In this document: positions 8,894-18,557 of the stretch, in pieces
Numbering within the stretch: the first letter of the stretch is position 1
Layout of the letters: every line of letters starts with the position of its first letter
Assembly (NCBI GenBank): GCA_003349915.1
Contig: QFXE01000001.1
Coordinates: 248,001-312,000, forward strand
DNA: 64,000 bases
Origin: an endosymbiont of Escarpia spicata
GTDB taxonomy: Bacteria; Pseudomonadota; Gammaproteobacteria; Chromatiales; Chromatiaceae
Reading direction: 5' to 3'
Notes under the pieces: generated by a model
The model's database searches: none
Seen by the model: only the letters and a program-made list of their open reading frames with translations
What the model was told of the DNA's origin: nothing
Program-made: the position numbers and the translations under genes

Positions 8894-9992
8894 ATGCAGG
8901 ATATCAACCCGATCACCAACAGGATCAACGACCTCAAGGGACGCACCCAGTCCCTGAGGGGGTATCTTTGACTACCCTGAGAAACAGGAACGTCTGACCG
9001 AGGTTCTACGGGAACTCGAAGACCCTGCGATCTGGAACGATCCTGCGAAGGCGCAGACCCTGGGGCGTGAAAGGGCGGTGCTGGAAACCATCGTGCTCAC
9101 CATCGACGAACTCGAAGGCGGCCTCAGCGATGCAGCCGATCTGCTCGAGATGGCTGTGGAGGAGGGCGACGAAGAGATGGTCTCCTCCGTAGATACAGAT
9201 CTCAAATCTTACGAACAGCAGGTCTCCTCACTGGAGTTCCGGCGCATGTTCTCCGGGGAGATGGACCCTTCCAATGCCTTCCTCGATATCCAGGCCGGCT
9301 CGGGCGGCACCGAAGCCCAGGACTGGGCCGAGATGCTGCTTCGCATGTATCTGCGCTGGGGTGAGGCACGGGGCTTCAAAACCGAATTGATGGAAGTCTC
9401 CGTCGGTGAAGTGGCGGGGATCAAGTCGGCCACCATCAGGTTCGAAGGCGACCACGCCTTTGGCTGGCTGCGTACCGAGATTGGCGTACACCGGCTGGTG
9501 CGCAAATCCCCCTTCGATTCCGGCAACCGCCGCCATACTTCTTTTGCGGCGGTGTTTGTCTCCCCTGAGATCGACGACTCCATCGAGGTGGAGATCAATC
9601 CGGCAGACCTGCGCATTGACGTCTATAGAGCCAGTGGTGCAGGCGGTCAGCACGTCAACCGCACCGAGTCGGCTGTGCGCATCACCCACAACCCCACGGG
9701 AACGGTGGTGCAGTGTCAGAATGACCGCTCCCAGCACAAAAACAAAGATCATGCGATGAAGCAGTTGCGGGCCAAGCTCTACGAATTGGAGATCCAGAAG
9801 CAGCGCGACTCTCAGGCGGCGGTGGAGGAGACCAAGTCCGACATCGGCTGGGGCAGTCAGATCCGTTCCTACGTGCTCGACCAGTCACGCATCAAAGATC
9901 TGCGTACCGGTGTGGAGACGGGCAATACCCAAGCGGTGCTTGACGGTGCACTTGACCAGTTCATCGAGGCGAGCCTGAAGAGCGGGTTGTAA
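8894..9992 (+). CDS. prfB: Peptide chain release factor 2 (programmed +1 frameshift)
   Basis: RF2 releases the polypeptide at UGA and UAA codons. The gene starts at ATG 8894, reads 25 codons to CTT, meets an in-frame TGA at 8969-8971 and continues in the +1 frame from GAC at 8970, for 365 residues in all, the same as E. coli RF2. The stop-codon recognition tripeptide SPF is present ([16 protein letters not shown]), as is the GGQ peptidyl-transferase motif ([15 protein letters not shown]). The downstream lysS gene gives the common prfB-lysS pair. A gene finder that ignores the shift would start wrongly at 9078. Confidence 0.97.
8957..8972 (+). promoter_or_regulatory. prfB autoregulatory frameshift site
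   Basis: AGGGGG, an internal Shine-Dalgarno, then TAT, the slippery CTT, and the TGA C stop context. This matches the E. coli prfB recoding site base for base. When RF2 is scarce the ribosome slips +1 on CTT-T and makes full-length RF2. Confidence 0.97.
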
Positions 9993-10088
9993 TTTCTTAA
10001 CCACCTAAAGACACAAAAATACGCAGAAAAAACTCCGTATCTTTTGTGCTCTCGGTGGCTTCATAAATCAGATTCTGAACAGAGTAAA

Positions 10089-11585
10089 ATGAACGATCAG
10101 GTACCAGACGAAAACAAGCTCATCGCCCAGCGGCGTGATAAGTTGAGCCAGTTGCGTGAAAACGGCAACGCCTTCCCCAACGATTTCCGGCGCGACTGCA
10201 TGAACGGTGAATTGCATGCGGAGTACGATGAAAAGCCGGATGAAGAGTTGGAAGCCCTCGGACTGCGGGTCTCCATTGCAGGACGCATGATGAGCCGCCG
10301 GGTCATGGGCAAGGCAAGCTTCGCGCATCTGCAGGATATGTCAGGCCGTATGCAGCTTTTCGTGCAGCGGGATTCCCTGGAAGAGGGAGTCTACAACACC
10401 CAGTTCAAGAAGTGGGATATCGGCGACATTATCGGCGCGGAAGGTGTACTGTTCAAAACCCGCACCGGGGAGCTATCGGTCAAGGTGGACAGTGTTCGTC
10501 TGCTCACCAAGGCGTTGCGTCCCTTGCCGGAAAAGTTTCACGGTCTGTCAGATCAGGAGCAGCGTTACCGCCAAAGGTACGTGGACCTGATCATGAACGA
10601 GGCGACACGGGAGACATTCCGTACCCGTACCCAAGTGGTTCAGTTCATCCGTAATTATCTGAACAGCAAGCAGTTCATGGAGGTGGAAACCCCCATGATG
10701 CAGGTCATCCCCGGCGGTGCAACCGCGCGTCCCTTCACCACTAAACATAACGCCTTGGACATGGACCTATTCCTGCGTATCGCGCCGGAACTCTATCTCA
10801 AACGTCTTGTGGTGGGTGGATTTGAGCGGGTTTACGAGATCAACCGCAATTTTCGCAATGAGGGTCTCTCCAGTCGCCATAATCCTGAATTCACCATGTT
10901 GGAGTTCTACGAAGCGTATGCAGATTTTAATGATCTGATGAATCTCACTGAGGATATGCTACGTGCCATGTGTGAATCGGTATTGGGCAAGACCAAGATC
11001 GACTATCAGGGTGAGTCCTACGATTTTGGTGCGCCGTTTCAGCGTATGTCGATAAAAGGGTCAATTCTCCACTTCAATCCCGATATCAGTGAAGCGGAGC
11101 TCGATAATCTTGAGAGCGCCCGGGAAATTGCAAAGCGCCTGGAGATTCCCCTGAAAGATATCTATGGTCTGGGCAAGGTGCAGATCGAAATCTTCGAGAA
11201 GACGGTTGAGCATCGCCTGATGAACCCGACGTTTATCACCGCTTACCCGACAGAGGTTTCCCCCTTGGCCCGTCGCAACGATGAAAACCCGTTCGTTACC
11301 GATCGTTTCGAGTTTTTTGTCGGTGGCCGCGAGATCGCCAACGGTTTTTCGGAGCTCAATGATGCGGAGGATCAGGCAGAGCGTTTCCGCAAACAGGTTG
11401 AGGAGAAGGATGCGGGTGATGATGAAGCGATGCATTTTGATGACGACTATGTGCGCGCACTCGAGCACGGTATGCCGCCAACTGCCGGTGAGGGTATCGG
11501 CATCGACCGGTTGGTGATGTTGCTCACCGATTCACCCTCCATCCGCGATGTTCTGTTGTTCCCACATATGCGGCCAGAGGTGTAA
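10089..11585 (+). CDS. lysS: Lysyl-tRNA synthetase (class II)
   Basis: A 498-residue class II LysRS charging tRNA-Lys. The N-terminal OB-fold anticodon-binding domain spans about 55-150 ([21 protein letters not shown]). The catalytic core shows motif 1 ([20 protein letters not shown]), motif 2 ([20 protein letters not shown]) and motif 3 ([12 protein letters not shown]). I chose the ATG at 10089, preceded by AACAGAGTAAA, because an earlier start at 10044 adds 15 residues that do not fit the family. It follows prfB after 96 bases. Confidence 0.96.
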   Translation: MNDQVPDENKLIAQRRDKLSQLRENGNAFPNDFRRDCMNGELHAEYDEKPDEELEALGLRVSIAGRMMSRRVMGKASFAHLQDMSGRMQLFVQRDSLEEGVYNTQFKKWDIGDIIGAEGVLFKTRTGELSVKVDSVRLLTKALRPLPEKFHGLSDQEQRYRQRYVDLIMNEATRETFRTRTQVVQFIRNYLNSKQFMEVETPMMQVIPGGATARPFTTKHNALDMDLFLRIAPELYLKRLVVGGFERVYEINRNFRNEGLSSRHNPEFTMLEFYEAYADFNDLMNLTEDMLRAMCESVLGKTKIDYQGESYDFGAPFQRMSIKGSILHFNPDISEAELDNLESAREIAKRLEIPLKDIYGLGKVQIEIFEKTVEHRLMNPTFITAYPTEVSPLARRNDENPFVTDRFEFFVGGREIANGFSELNDAEDQAERFRKQVEEKDAGDDEAMHFDDDYVRALEHGMPPTAGEGIGIDRLVMLLTDSPSIRDVLLFPHMRPEV

Positions 11586-11673
11586 TCTCTTTCGAAATGC
11601 CCTTCCATGGAAGGCAGGGCCACTCAGTTTCGCCTCACCACCTCGCAATTGGCTTGGTTGATCGGTCATGGTG

Positions 11674-12813
11674 TCAAAATACCACGGCGAGCTGGGCAGT
11701 GATGCTGTCGGTGGCCTCACCGCTGCCCCCTTCGTTGGCGGCGTAATCCTCATCGTGGGCGTACTCGAAGGAGAGGACTGTGTTCTCGTAGATCCCCACA
11801 GAGAGGGTCGCGAGATAACGACTCTCTGGCAATGCCAGCGCAAGGGCCTCTTGCGTTCCCTGCCAGGCGATGGCGAAGATTGCCTCCTTGTCGGTAAAAG
11901 GGAAGATGCAGTTAGCTTCGATGTTGAATGCGACCGGTTTTGCGCCTGCGCCGTTAAAGGTCAGGTCAGCGCTGTTGAAGGCGCTGGATGCCGCAAGATA
12001 CTCACCAATGACGGTGAACGGGCCGTTGCTGACCAAGGCATGAACGCTGTAACCTGATATCTTTCCGGTCAGGTTGAGGGGATCGGCAATGGCGTCCTGC
12101 AGGCTATTCGAATCGGCCAGGTTATTGATCCAGGAGAGGCCGATGTCGTAGCCAATCACCGCCCCTTCTTCATCCTGTACCAGTCCCAGGTTGAAACCGT
12201 ACTGGTCGATGGACTCACTGCCGCCCGTTTTTGTCTCTCCATTGCAGATAAAAGCTGAACTGTAGAAACCACCCGAATGATAACCGGCCTGCAGGGCGGT
12301 CTCCCGGATCTCACCGATCTCCAGGGTGAGCGGATCGGAGACCATTGCACTCTCGTAGTTACCGAAGGGCAGAGTCATGCGGCCGACGGCAAGGGAGAAG
12401 GGTGAAATATCCTGGTTCTGCAGAGTGACGATCCCTTCGTCAATCTCGGGGGAGTCACTCCCATCCTCTTCATACAGGATCAACACATGGGCGTTAACCC
12501 AGGGGGTGACCTGAGCGTCGATCCCCAGCTCTACCGTGGCTAGGCTGATATCACTCTGGCTGCCATCCGGACCGCCGCCGTAACCCGCCTCGACCTCCAC
12601 CAGACCGCTCAGGGTAATATTCTTCGACCAGTCCGACTCCGTTGGCTTGGAGCTATCAACTGTCTTGTGGCTTTTCTCCAAACGCTTGACCTTGTGTTTG
12701 AGATTCAGGATCTTCTGTCGCTGTTCGCCCTCATCAGCTAGGGGAGTGGATAGTGGTACGCCGGCACCAATCATCGTCGCCAGGAGACCGGCAATCGTTC
12801 TCTTTTTGTTCAT
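11674..12813 (-). CDS. LbtU-family siderophore porin-like outer-membrane protein
   Basis: A 379-residue exported protein. The N-terminus MNKKRTIAGLLATMIGAGVP is a signal peptide, followed by a short coiled coil (QRQKILNLKHKVKRLEKSHK). The remainder is a beta-rich barrel with LSGLVEVEAGYGG, FSLAVGRMTLPFGNYESAMVSD and a final strand SITAQLAVVF ending in Phe, as outer-membrane barrels do. The layout fits LbtU, the Legionella legiobactin receptor family that lacks a TonB plug. A Fur-like palindrome about 130 bases upstream supports an iron-related role. The ligand is unknown. Confidence 0.75.
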   Translation of the reverse strand: MNKKRTIAGLLATMIGAGVPLSTPLADEGEQRQKILNLKHKVKRLEKSHKTVDSSKPTESDWSKNITLSGLVEVEAGYGGGPDGSQSDISLATVELGIDAQVTPWVNAHVLILYEEDGSDSPEIDEGIVTLQNQDISPFSLAVGRMTLPFGNYESAMVSDPLTLEIGEIRETALQAGYHSGGFYSSAFICNGETKTGGSESIDQYGFNLGLVQDEEGAVIGYDIGLSWINNLADSNSLQDAIADPLNLTGKISGYSVHALVSNGPFTVIGEYLAASSAFNSADLTFNGAGAKPVAFNIEANCIFPFTDKEAIFAIAWQGTQEALALALPESRYLATLSVGIYENTVLSFEYAHDEDYAANEGGSGEATDSITAQLAVVF

Positions 12814-12942
12814 TACTTCCTCTCAGGATCAGCAACACGATACTAGCTGGCTGCCAGGTTCTGGAGGTCCAGGTTGGCTGGCTGAAAATACTCTCTTTCT
12901 TACCGTTCAGGCGGCAGGAATTGACTCAGGGTCATTATAAGG

Positions 12943-12963
12943 TGCGAATAATAATGATTCGCA
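12943..12963. promoter_or_regulatory. Fur-like operator candidate upstream of the porin gene
   Basis: TGCGAAT at 12943-12949 and ATTCGCA at 12957-12963 form a perfect 7-bp inverted repeat around the AT-rich centre AATAATG. The core GAATAATAATGATTC matches the 7-1-7 Fur consensus at about 9 of 14 positions. Placement 130 bases upstream of the LbtU-like start suits an iron-regulated promoter. The score was judged by eye. Confidence 0.5.
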
Positions 12964-13036
12964 TTGAGAGTGTCAACAAGCAAACCACGGAAGCTGATTT
13001 ATCAAAGTGGAAATGAATCGTTTTAATATCAGACAG

Positions 13037-14074
13037 TTATTTCTGTATGATTCCTAAATATTGCCGCAGTGGTTTGAAGGCAAATACCAGCAACAGAGCG
13101 CCGCTGATGAGTGCAACCCATCCAGGCAGGTTTTCACCGCTCACATCGAGCTGAGCCATGATGTCGATGTCGAATGTAGTGACGAGTTGGTCTGTTGCTA
13201 TACCCAGCAAAATGCTCGCCAAGCTGATACCAGAAAGGTAGGCCACTGTGGTCATTTTTCCCAACTCCCTTGTTATCACGGCAATCGTGGCGATATTTGT
13301 TGCGGGCCCCGCCAGCAGGAAGACCAACACCGTGCCGGGGGAGATACCCGCGAGAAGCAGTCCGGCGGCAATGGGTGTGGAGGCGGTGGCGCAGACATAC
13401 ATCGGTACCCCCACCAGCAGCATCAACAGTTTTGCGGATAGTCCGCTGCCCCATTCGGCCATCATCAGTGGCGGAACCAGTGTGGCTACCAGCGCTGCGA
13501 GAACCAGCCCCAGTCCAAGCCACAGTACAAGGTCGTCGAGGATATCATTGAAGGCGTAGCGCAGTCCCTGCAGGCTCTTGTTGACAGGATCCGTGGGGGA
13601 GTCCTTTGCCTCAGTCTGGCAGCCATTTTTGCAACAGCTGTCTTCACTGCAAGTCACCGTCAGGGGGAGAGGACTCTTCTGCTCCTTCATGGCTAATAGT
13701 CCGGTAAACACCGCACTCAGGACAGCGGCGATGGGGCGAACCACTGCCATGAAAGGGCCGAGCAGGGCGTAGGAGACGGCGATAGAGTCAGGGCCTGTCT
13801 CCGGCGTGGCGATCATGAAGGAGAGAGTGACGCCTTTGGATGCACCGGCTCGTCGAATGCCCAGTGCAGCAGGCAGCACACCGCATGAGCAGAGGGGGAG
13901 CGGGGCGCCGATCAGGGCGGCCTTGATGACAGGCCAAAGACCCTCTCCGCCCAGCCACTGATTGAGACGGTCTTCCGGCAGCCAGGCTTTGATCAACCCG
14001 GCGGCAATCAGTCCCAACAGCAGCCAGGGGGCAGCATCCAGGTAGAGGTCAGCAAGGTTCGTCAGAAAGTCCAT
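13037..14074 (-). CDS. SO_0444-type permease, putative Cu/Zn efflux (DUF318 family)
   Basis: A 345-residue inner-membrane permease with about eight helices, in two halves separated by a Cys-rich cytoplasmic-type loop (CSEDSCCKNGCQTEA, about 140-155). The first half holds PLPLCSCGVLPAALGIRRAGA and the second VGVPMYVCATASTPIAAGLLLAG, both characteristic of the ArsP/DUF318-like permease superfamily; the Cys-rich loop is the mark of the SO_0444 Cu/Zn efflux subgroup. It starts 60 bases after the end of czcA on the same strand, so it probably belongs to the metal-efflux operon. Metal specificity is inferred from the family name only. Confidence 0.8.
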   Translation of the reverse strand: MDFLTNLADLYLDAAPWLLLGLIAAGLIKAWLPEDRLNQWLGGEGLWPVIKAALIGAPLPLCSCGVLPAALGIRRAGASKGVTLSFMIATPETGPDSIAVSYALLGPFMAVVRPIAAVLSAVFTGLLAMKEQKSPLPLTVTCSEDSCCKNGCQTEAKDSPTDPVNKSLQGLRYAFNDILDDLVLWLGLGLVLAALVATLVPPLMMAEWGSGLSAKLLMLLVGVPMYVCATASTPIAAGLLLAGISPGTVLVFLLAGPATNIATIAVITRELGKMTTVAYLSGISLASILLGIATDQLVTTFDIDIMAQLDVSGENLPGWVALISGALLLVFAFKPLRQYLGIIQK

Positions 14075-14134
14075 GGAGGATGACCTGTCTCTTTGTTGCT
14101 TTAATCGATTGGGCGGGAATGCTTCAACTTTTGA

Positions 14135-17100
14135 TTAATGGGAAACACTGGACTGAATCCCCTTTGAAAATACCCCATAAAGGCTGGGAAGGACAAACAG
14201 GGTCAGCAGGGTGCTCGATGCCAGTCCACCGACCACCACAGTGGCCAGGGGACGCTGTACTTCAGAGCCGACGCCCGAGGAGAGCAGCATCGGTATCAAG
14301 CCCAATGCGGCAATGGCGGCGGTCATCAGTACCGGACGCAGACGGGAGAGGGCGCCTTGGAAGACCGCCTCGGAGACTGGGCCACCGGCCTCGACAGTCT
14401 GGTTGATGGCATTGACCATCACCACGCCGTTGAGCACCGCCACTCCGAACAGTGCGATAAAACCGATGGAACCGGGTACCGAGAGATACTGGCCGGTCCA
14501 GTAGAGGGCGGCGATGCCGCCGATCAGGGCCAACGGTACGTTGAGCATGATCAGTAACGCCTGTCCCACGGAGTGGAAGGCGAAGTAGAGCAGCAGGAAA
14601 ATCAGGCCGAGAGAGAGAGGTACCACGATCATCAACCGCTGTTGCGCCCGCTGCTGGTTCTCGAACTGCCCACCGAAGACCACCGAGTAACCCGCCGGCA
14701 GATCGATATCATCAGCGATACGTCGGCGTAGTTCGGCTACCAGACTGCCCATGTCACGACCCTCCACGTTGGACTGGATCACTACCCGGCGCTGCACATC
14801 ATCACGGCGGATTTGCGGGGGGCCGGACTCAATGACCACATCGGCCACTTCTCCCAACCGCACCCAGGCGCCGCCGGGGGCCTGCAGTACCAGCTGTTTT
14901 AATGTCTCTGTATCCTCGCGGAACGCTTTTGCAAGGCGCACAGTGATATCGTATCGCTCGTTGCCCTGAATGACCTGACCCGCCCCGGTACCCCCGATGC
15001 CGTCGGCTACCAGATCCATCACCTGCGAAACCGGGATGCCGTAGCGGGCCAACAGATCCCGCCGGGGACGAATCGTCAGCTGGGCCTCGCCGGCGATCTG
15101 TTCCATCTCCACGCCGCGGGTGCCATCGACCTGTCGGGCCAATACCTCGATGGCTCTTCCTTTTGCAGCCAGTACCTTCAGATCCGGCCCAAACAGCTTG
15201 ATCGCCAGTTGTGCCTTGACGCCGGAGAGCAACTCGTCCACTCGCGTGACGATGGGTTGCGAGAAGGTGAGGAGCAGACCAGGATGCACTGACAGGACCT
15301 CTTCGAACCGTTTCTGCAGTTCGAGGCGGTTTTGCGCGCTGCCCCACTCCTCCACCGGCTTCAATCCGACGTAGATCTCTATGTTGGAGACAGGCTCCGG
15401 GTCACCGCCGAGCTCAGGCCGGCCGATGCGGCTGGAGGCATAGGTCACCTCGGGGAAGGTCATGAGGCGCTCTTCGAGCTTTGCCGCCACACCCAGTGCG
15501 GTATCCAGGCTGGCTGAGGGTGCCAGGGTAACCCGGATGTTGATGGTGCCTTCTTCCAGTTCCGGCACGAACTCTGTGCCCAGATGGGGTAGCAGTGTCA
15601 TGGTGCCGGAGAAAATGCCCAAAGCTGCCAGTACTACTAGCCATTTTACTTTCAGAGCGAAATGAAGCGAGTGCCGGTAGAGCCACTCCAGTGGCAGGAA
15701 GACCGGACTGTTGCGATGTTTTACGGCCCGGCGGAAGGCAAAAGTGGCGAGTGCAGGTATGACCACCAACGCTACTGCAAGGGAGGTCAGCATAGCCAAC
15801 ACGATGGAAACGGCCATGGGTTGGAACAGCTTGCCCTCGACACCTTCCAGCGCGAATAGTGGGGCGAAGACCACGATGATGATGATTACCGCATAGAAGA
15901 CTGGCCTGCCCACCTCGCGGGCGGCCACTTGAATGCGCAGGGGGATTCCGTGGCGATCATGAGAGGCGTTATAGGGATCGCTATCGTCGGGGGCGATAGT
16001 TTTTCCGACCCTGTTCAGATGTTCTTCGTCCGGGTGAGTGAGGTGTTTGAAGATGTTCTCCATCATCACCACCGAACCGTCCATCATCATGCCGATGCCG
16101 ATGCCGATGCCGATGCCGATGCCGATGGCGATGGCCAGACCACCCAGTGACATCAGATTGGCAGAAAGTCCCCAGTAGCTCATGGCAGTCAGGGCCAGCC
16201 CGATCGATAGTGGCACCGAGATCAGCACCAGCAGGGTGGCACGGATATTGAGCAGGAATAGCAGCAGGACTGCCACGATCAGTACGAAGGCCTCAGTGAG
16301 CGCCCGGCTGACAGTCTCCACCGCCTGCTCCACCAGATCGGCCTGATCATAGAAGGGCTCGATGGTGACGCCCTCCGGCAGTGCTTGCTGGATCGCAGTC
16401 AGCCGCTCCTTGACGGCATCGATGGTCGCCTTGGTATTTGCCCCCAAACGTTTGAGCACGATGCCGACCACCACCTCGCCCAAGGGGTCTGGTTCACCTT
16501 CGGTGTTGCGGCGGGTCATGGTCACCGCGCCCTGGCGGATCTCGCCGCCGAATTCCACCTGTGCGATATCTCCCACCCGGACCACTACGCCGTCTTTCTG
16601 TTTGAGTGGGATGTTTCTGATATCTCGAAGACCATCTTGGCCTGCGCGCAGCCAGCCCACGCCGCGGACCACCAACTGTTCCGCGCCACGGTCAATATAC
16701 CAGCCACCGGCGTTGCGGTTATTGGCCTCAATGGCTGCGGCGATCTCGTCGATGCTGATGCCGTAGGCGAGCTGTTTTCCGGGGTCGACCTGTACCTGGT
16801 ACTGCCGTACTTCACCACCGTAGGAGAGCACATCGGTAATGCCATCTACGGGTAACAGCAGCAGCTTTACCACCCAGTCGTTGAGGCTGCGCAGAGCGAT
16901 GGCGCCATGTCTCTGCGGATCGTCGGAGCGCAGGATATATTGATAGATCTGTCCCAGGCCGGAGGTGTTGGGTCCCATCTCCGGTGTGCCGACCCCTAAG
17001 GGAATCTGCTCTCTGGCATCCTGCAGCCGTTCAAAGGCGAGCTGGCGGGCGAAGTAGATATCGGTGCCCTCTTTGAAGACCACGGTGATGACGGAGAGTC

Positions 17101-17365
17101 CGGTCTTGGAGATGGAACGGACCTCCTCCACATCGGGCAGGGCGTACATCACTGCTTCGATGGGATAGGTAATGAGCTGCTCCACCTCCTCGGCGGCCAG
17201 ACCCTGGGCCTCTGTGTTGATCTGCACCTGAACATTGGTAACATCCGGGAAGGCGTCGAGATTGAGTTTTGGAATCAGTGCGGCAGTAGCACCCAATGCG
17301 GCCAATAGGGCGAGCACCACCAGCAGGCGGTTGGCCACCGACCAGTCGATCAGTCTGTTCAACAT
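14135..17365 (-). CDS. czcA: CzcA/CusA-type heavy-metal efflux RND transporter, with an Ile-Gly repeat in a helix
   Basis: A 1076-residue RND pump that exports divalent or monovalent metal ions with proton antiport, across both membranes together with the adaptor and TolC-type protein. It opens LNRLIDWSVANRLLVVLALL (TM1), has the large periplasmic loops and the second helical bundle (IVVPLSLGLIFLLLYFAF onward). I chose the ATG at 17365 because GAGGGCAAC precedes it; the longer start at 17434 runs into czcB. In TM4 the family sequence AIAIGMMxDG is expanded here by six ATCGGC units, giving (Ile-Gly)6 at residues 414-425 just before MMMDGSVVMMEN. This adds about ten residues to a helix central to proton relay and is unusual. 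Confidence 0.93.
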   Translation of the reverse strand: MLNRLIDWSVANRLLVVLALLAALGATAALIPKLNLDAFPDVTNVQVQINTEAQGLAAEEVEQLITYPIEAVMYALPDVEEVRSISKTGLSVITVVFKEGTDIYFARQLAFERLQDAREQIPLGVGTPEMGPNTSGLGQIYQYILRSDDPQRHGAIALRSLNDWVVKLLLLPVDGITDVLSYGGEVRQYQVQVDPGKQLAYGISIDEIAAAIEANNRNAGGWYIDRGAEQLVVRGVGWLRAGQDGLRDIRNIPLKQKDGVVVRVGDIAQVEFGGEIRQGAVTMTRRNTEGEPDPLGEVVVGIVLKRLGANTKATIDAVKERLTAIQQALPEGVTIEPFYDQADLVEQAVETVSRALTEAFVLIVAVLLLFLLNIRATLLVLISVPLSIGLALTAMSYWGLSANLMSLGGLAIAIGIGIGIGIGIGMMMDGSVVMMENIFKHLTHPDEEHLNRVGKTIAPDDSDPYNASHDRHGIPLRIQVAAREVGRPVFYAVIIIIVVFAPLFALEGVEGKLFQPMAVSIVLAMLTSLAVALVVIPALATFAFRRAVKHRNSPVFLPLEWLYRHSLHFALKVKWLVVLAALGIFSGTMTLLPHLGTEFVPELEEGTINIRVTLAPSASLDTALGVAAKLEERLMTFPEVTYASSRIGRPELGGDPEPVSNIEIYVGLKPVEEWGSAQNRLELQKRFEEVLSVHPGLLLTFSQPIVTRVDELLSGVKAQLAIKLFGPDLKVLAAKGRAIEVLARQVDGTRGVEMEQIAGEAQLTIRPRRDLLARYGIPVSQVMDLVADGIGGTGAGQVIQGNERYDITVRLAKAFREDTETLKQLVLQAPGGAWVRLGEVADVVIESGPPQIRRDDVQRRVVIQSNVEGRDMGSLVAELRRRIADDIDLPAGYSVVFGGQFENQQRAQQRLMIVVPLSLGLIFLLLYFAFHSVGQALLIMLNVPLALIGGIAALYWTGQYLSVPGSIGFIALFGVAVLNGVVMVNAINQTVEAGGPVSEAVFQGALSRLRPVLMTAAIAALGLIPMLLSSGVGSEVQRPLATVVVGGLASSTLLTLFVLPSLYGVFSKGIQSSVSH
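16091..16126. repeat. Hexanucleotide microsatellite, six GCCGAT units, inside czcA
   Basis: Six uninterrupted copies of GCCGAT on the plus strand (ATCGGC in the coding sense), flanked by GGCGAT and CATCAT. Each unit encodes Ile-Gly and keeps the frame, so copy-number change lengthens or shortens TM4 without a frameshift. Confidence 0.97.
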
Positions 17366-17375
17366 GGTGTTGCCC

Positions 17376-18554
17376 TCAATGGTTGTGGACTTCGAAACCG
17401 GACTTGGCCAGTTCCGATTGCACGAAGAAGGCACCCTGTGTGACCACGCGGGTTCCAGGTTTCAGTCCACCAATCACAGCCAGGCCAGGCAGTTGCCGGA
17501 GCAGCTCAATCTCTTTGGGTTCGAACTCGCCGGGTTCCTCTTCTACAAAGACCTGCCAATCCCCATCGGCACTCCGCATTACGGCATTCAGTGGCAGGGT
17601 GAGGGCACTCTGCCCTGATTCGCCGGTATTGATCCTGGCCGTCACGAACTGACCGGGATGGAGCCGGTCTGCCGGATTGGGGATCTCCAGGCGAACCGCC
17701 AGGGTGCGGGTGGTCTCATCCAGTGCGTGATGTACCTGGATGACCTTGCCTTCTATCCACTCCGTTCCTGCCAGCACACGGGCTGATGCACCCATGTTGA
17801 TGTGAGGTACTGACTCCGGATTGATCCAGGCCTGAACCCAGAGTCTGGATTCGTCGGTGATTTCGAACAGCAGTTCACCGGGTTCTATCATCTGCCCGAT
17901 GATGAAATCGTCCCGGATTACTGTACCGGCCTGAGGCGAGAGCAGGGTAAAGCGGCCGTCTGCCTGACGGATCGCGTTTCCCTTGACCAGCCGGTCAGTC
18001 TGGCCGGTTGTCAGGCCATAGGCCAACAGTTTGGCGCGGGCCTGTTGAAAAGCCACCTGAGCCTCCAGATAGCGTCTCTCTGAAACCACTTTCTTGCCCA
18101 ATTTCTTCACTCTTCGCCACTCCTGGGCGGCGACTAGCAGGGCGCCTTGGCCCTCTGCCATAGAGACACTGGAGAGCGTAACCAAGGGGTCTCCCACAGA
18201 AACAGGACTCCCGAGGCGAATATGGCGCTTTATAACCTGGGCCTCGATGCGTGGCGTGACCTGACTGGATGCGTAAGCATTGAGCAGGATCTCCCCTGGG
18301 GCTTCGATCTCAGTGGGAATGGGGCGAAGGGTCAATTTCTCCACGCGAATACCTGCGATACGGCGCTGCTCATCATTCAGATGAATGCGGTTTTCCTCTT
18401 CATGGCCGTGCTCATCATGGTCATCTTCATCGTTGTGTCCGGCTTCTGTCGACTTTTCGGCAGGGTCATGGTCATGTTCATCTGCGGAATAGAGGGGGTT
18501 GGCATAAAGAAAGGCCAGGACAAGCAGGCATTGAATCCATTGTTGAATAGACAT
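17376..18554 (-). CDS. czcB: RND efflux periplasmic adaptor (CzcB/CusB-like)
   Basis: A 392-residue membrane-fusion protein linking CzcA to the outer-membrane channel. It has a signal peptide (residues 1-23), then a His/Asp/Glu-rich metal-binding stretch (EHDHDPAEK to DDHDEHGHEEE, about 26-56). The lipoyl/hairpin region follows (IEAQVIKRHIRLGSPVSVGDPLVTLSS), then a barrel domain (FTLLSPQAGTVI, GQMIEPGELLFEI) and the C-terminal membrane-proximal domain. The start is four bases after the czcC stop, so the two are co-translated. The His-rich tract suggests Zn, Co, Ni or Cd chelation; the metal cannot be assigned. Confidence 0.9.
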   Translation of the reverse strand: MSIQQWIQCLLVLAFLYANPLYSADEHDHDPAEKSTEAGHNDEDDHDEHGHEEENRIHLNDEQRRIAGIRVEKLTLRPIPTEIEAPGEILLNAYASSQVTPRIEAQVIKRHIRLGSPVSVGDPLVTLSSVSMAEGQGALLVAAQEWRRVKKLGKKVVSERRYLEAQVAFQQARAKLLAYGLTTGQTDRLVKGNAIRQADGRFTLLSPQAGTVIRDDFIIGQMIEPGELLFEITDESRLWVQAWINPESVPHINMGASARVLAGTEWIEGKVIQVHHALDETTRTLAVRLEIPNPADRLHPGQFVTARINTGESGQSALTLPLNAVMRSADGDWQVFVEEEPGEFEPKEIELLRQLPGLAVIGGLKPGTRVVTQGAFFVQSELAKSGFEVHNH

Positions 18555-18557
18555 GTT

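Noticed and set aside
11601-11614. CCTTCCATGGAAGG palindrome after lysS as a terminator
   Set aside because: A short loopless palindrome without a T-run; not enough for a terminator call.
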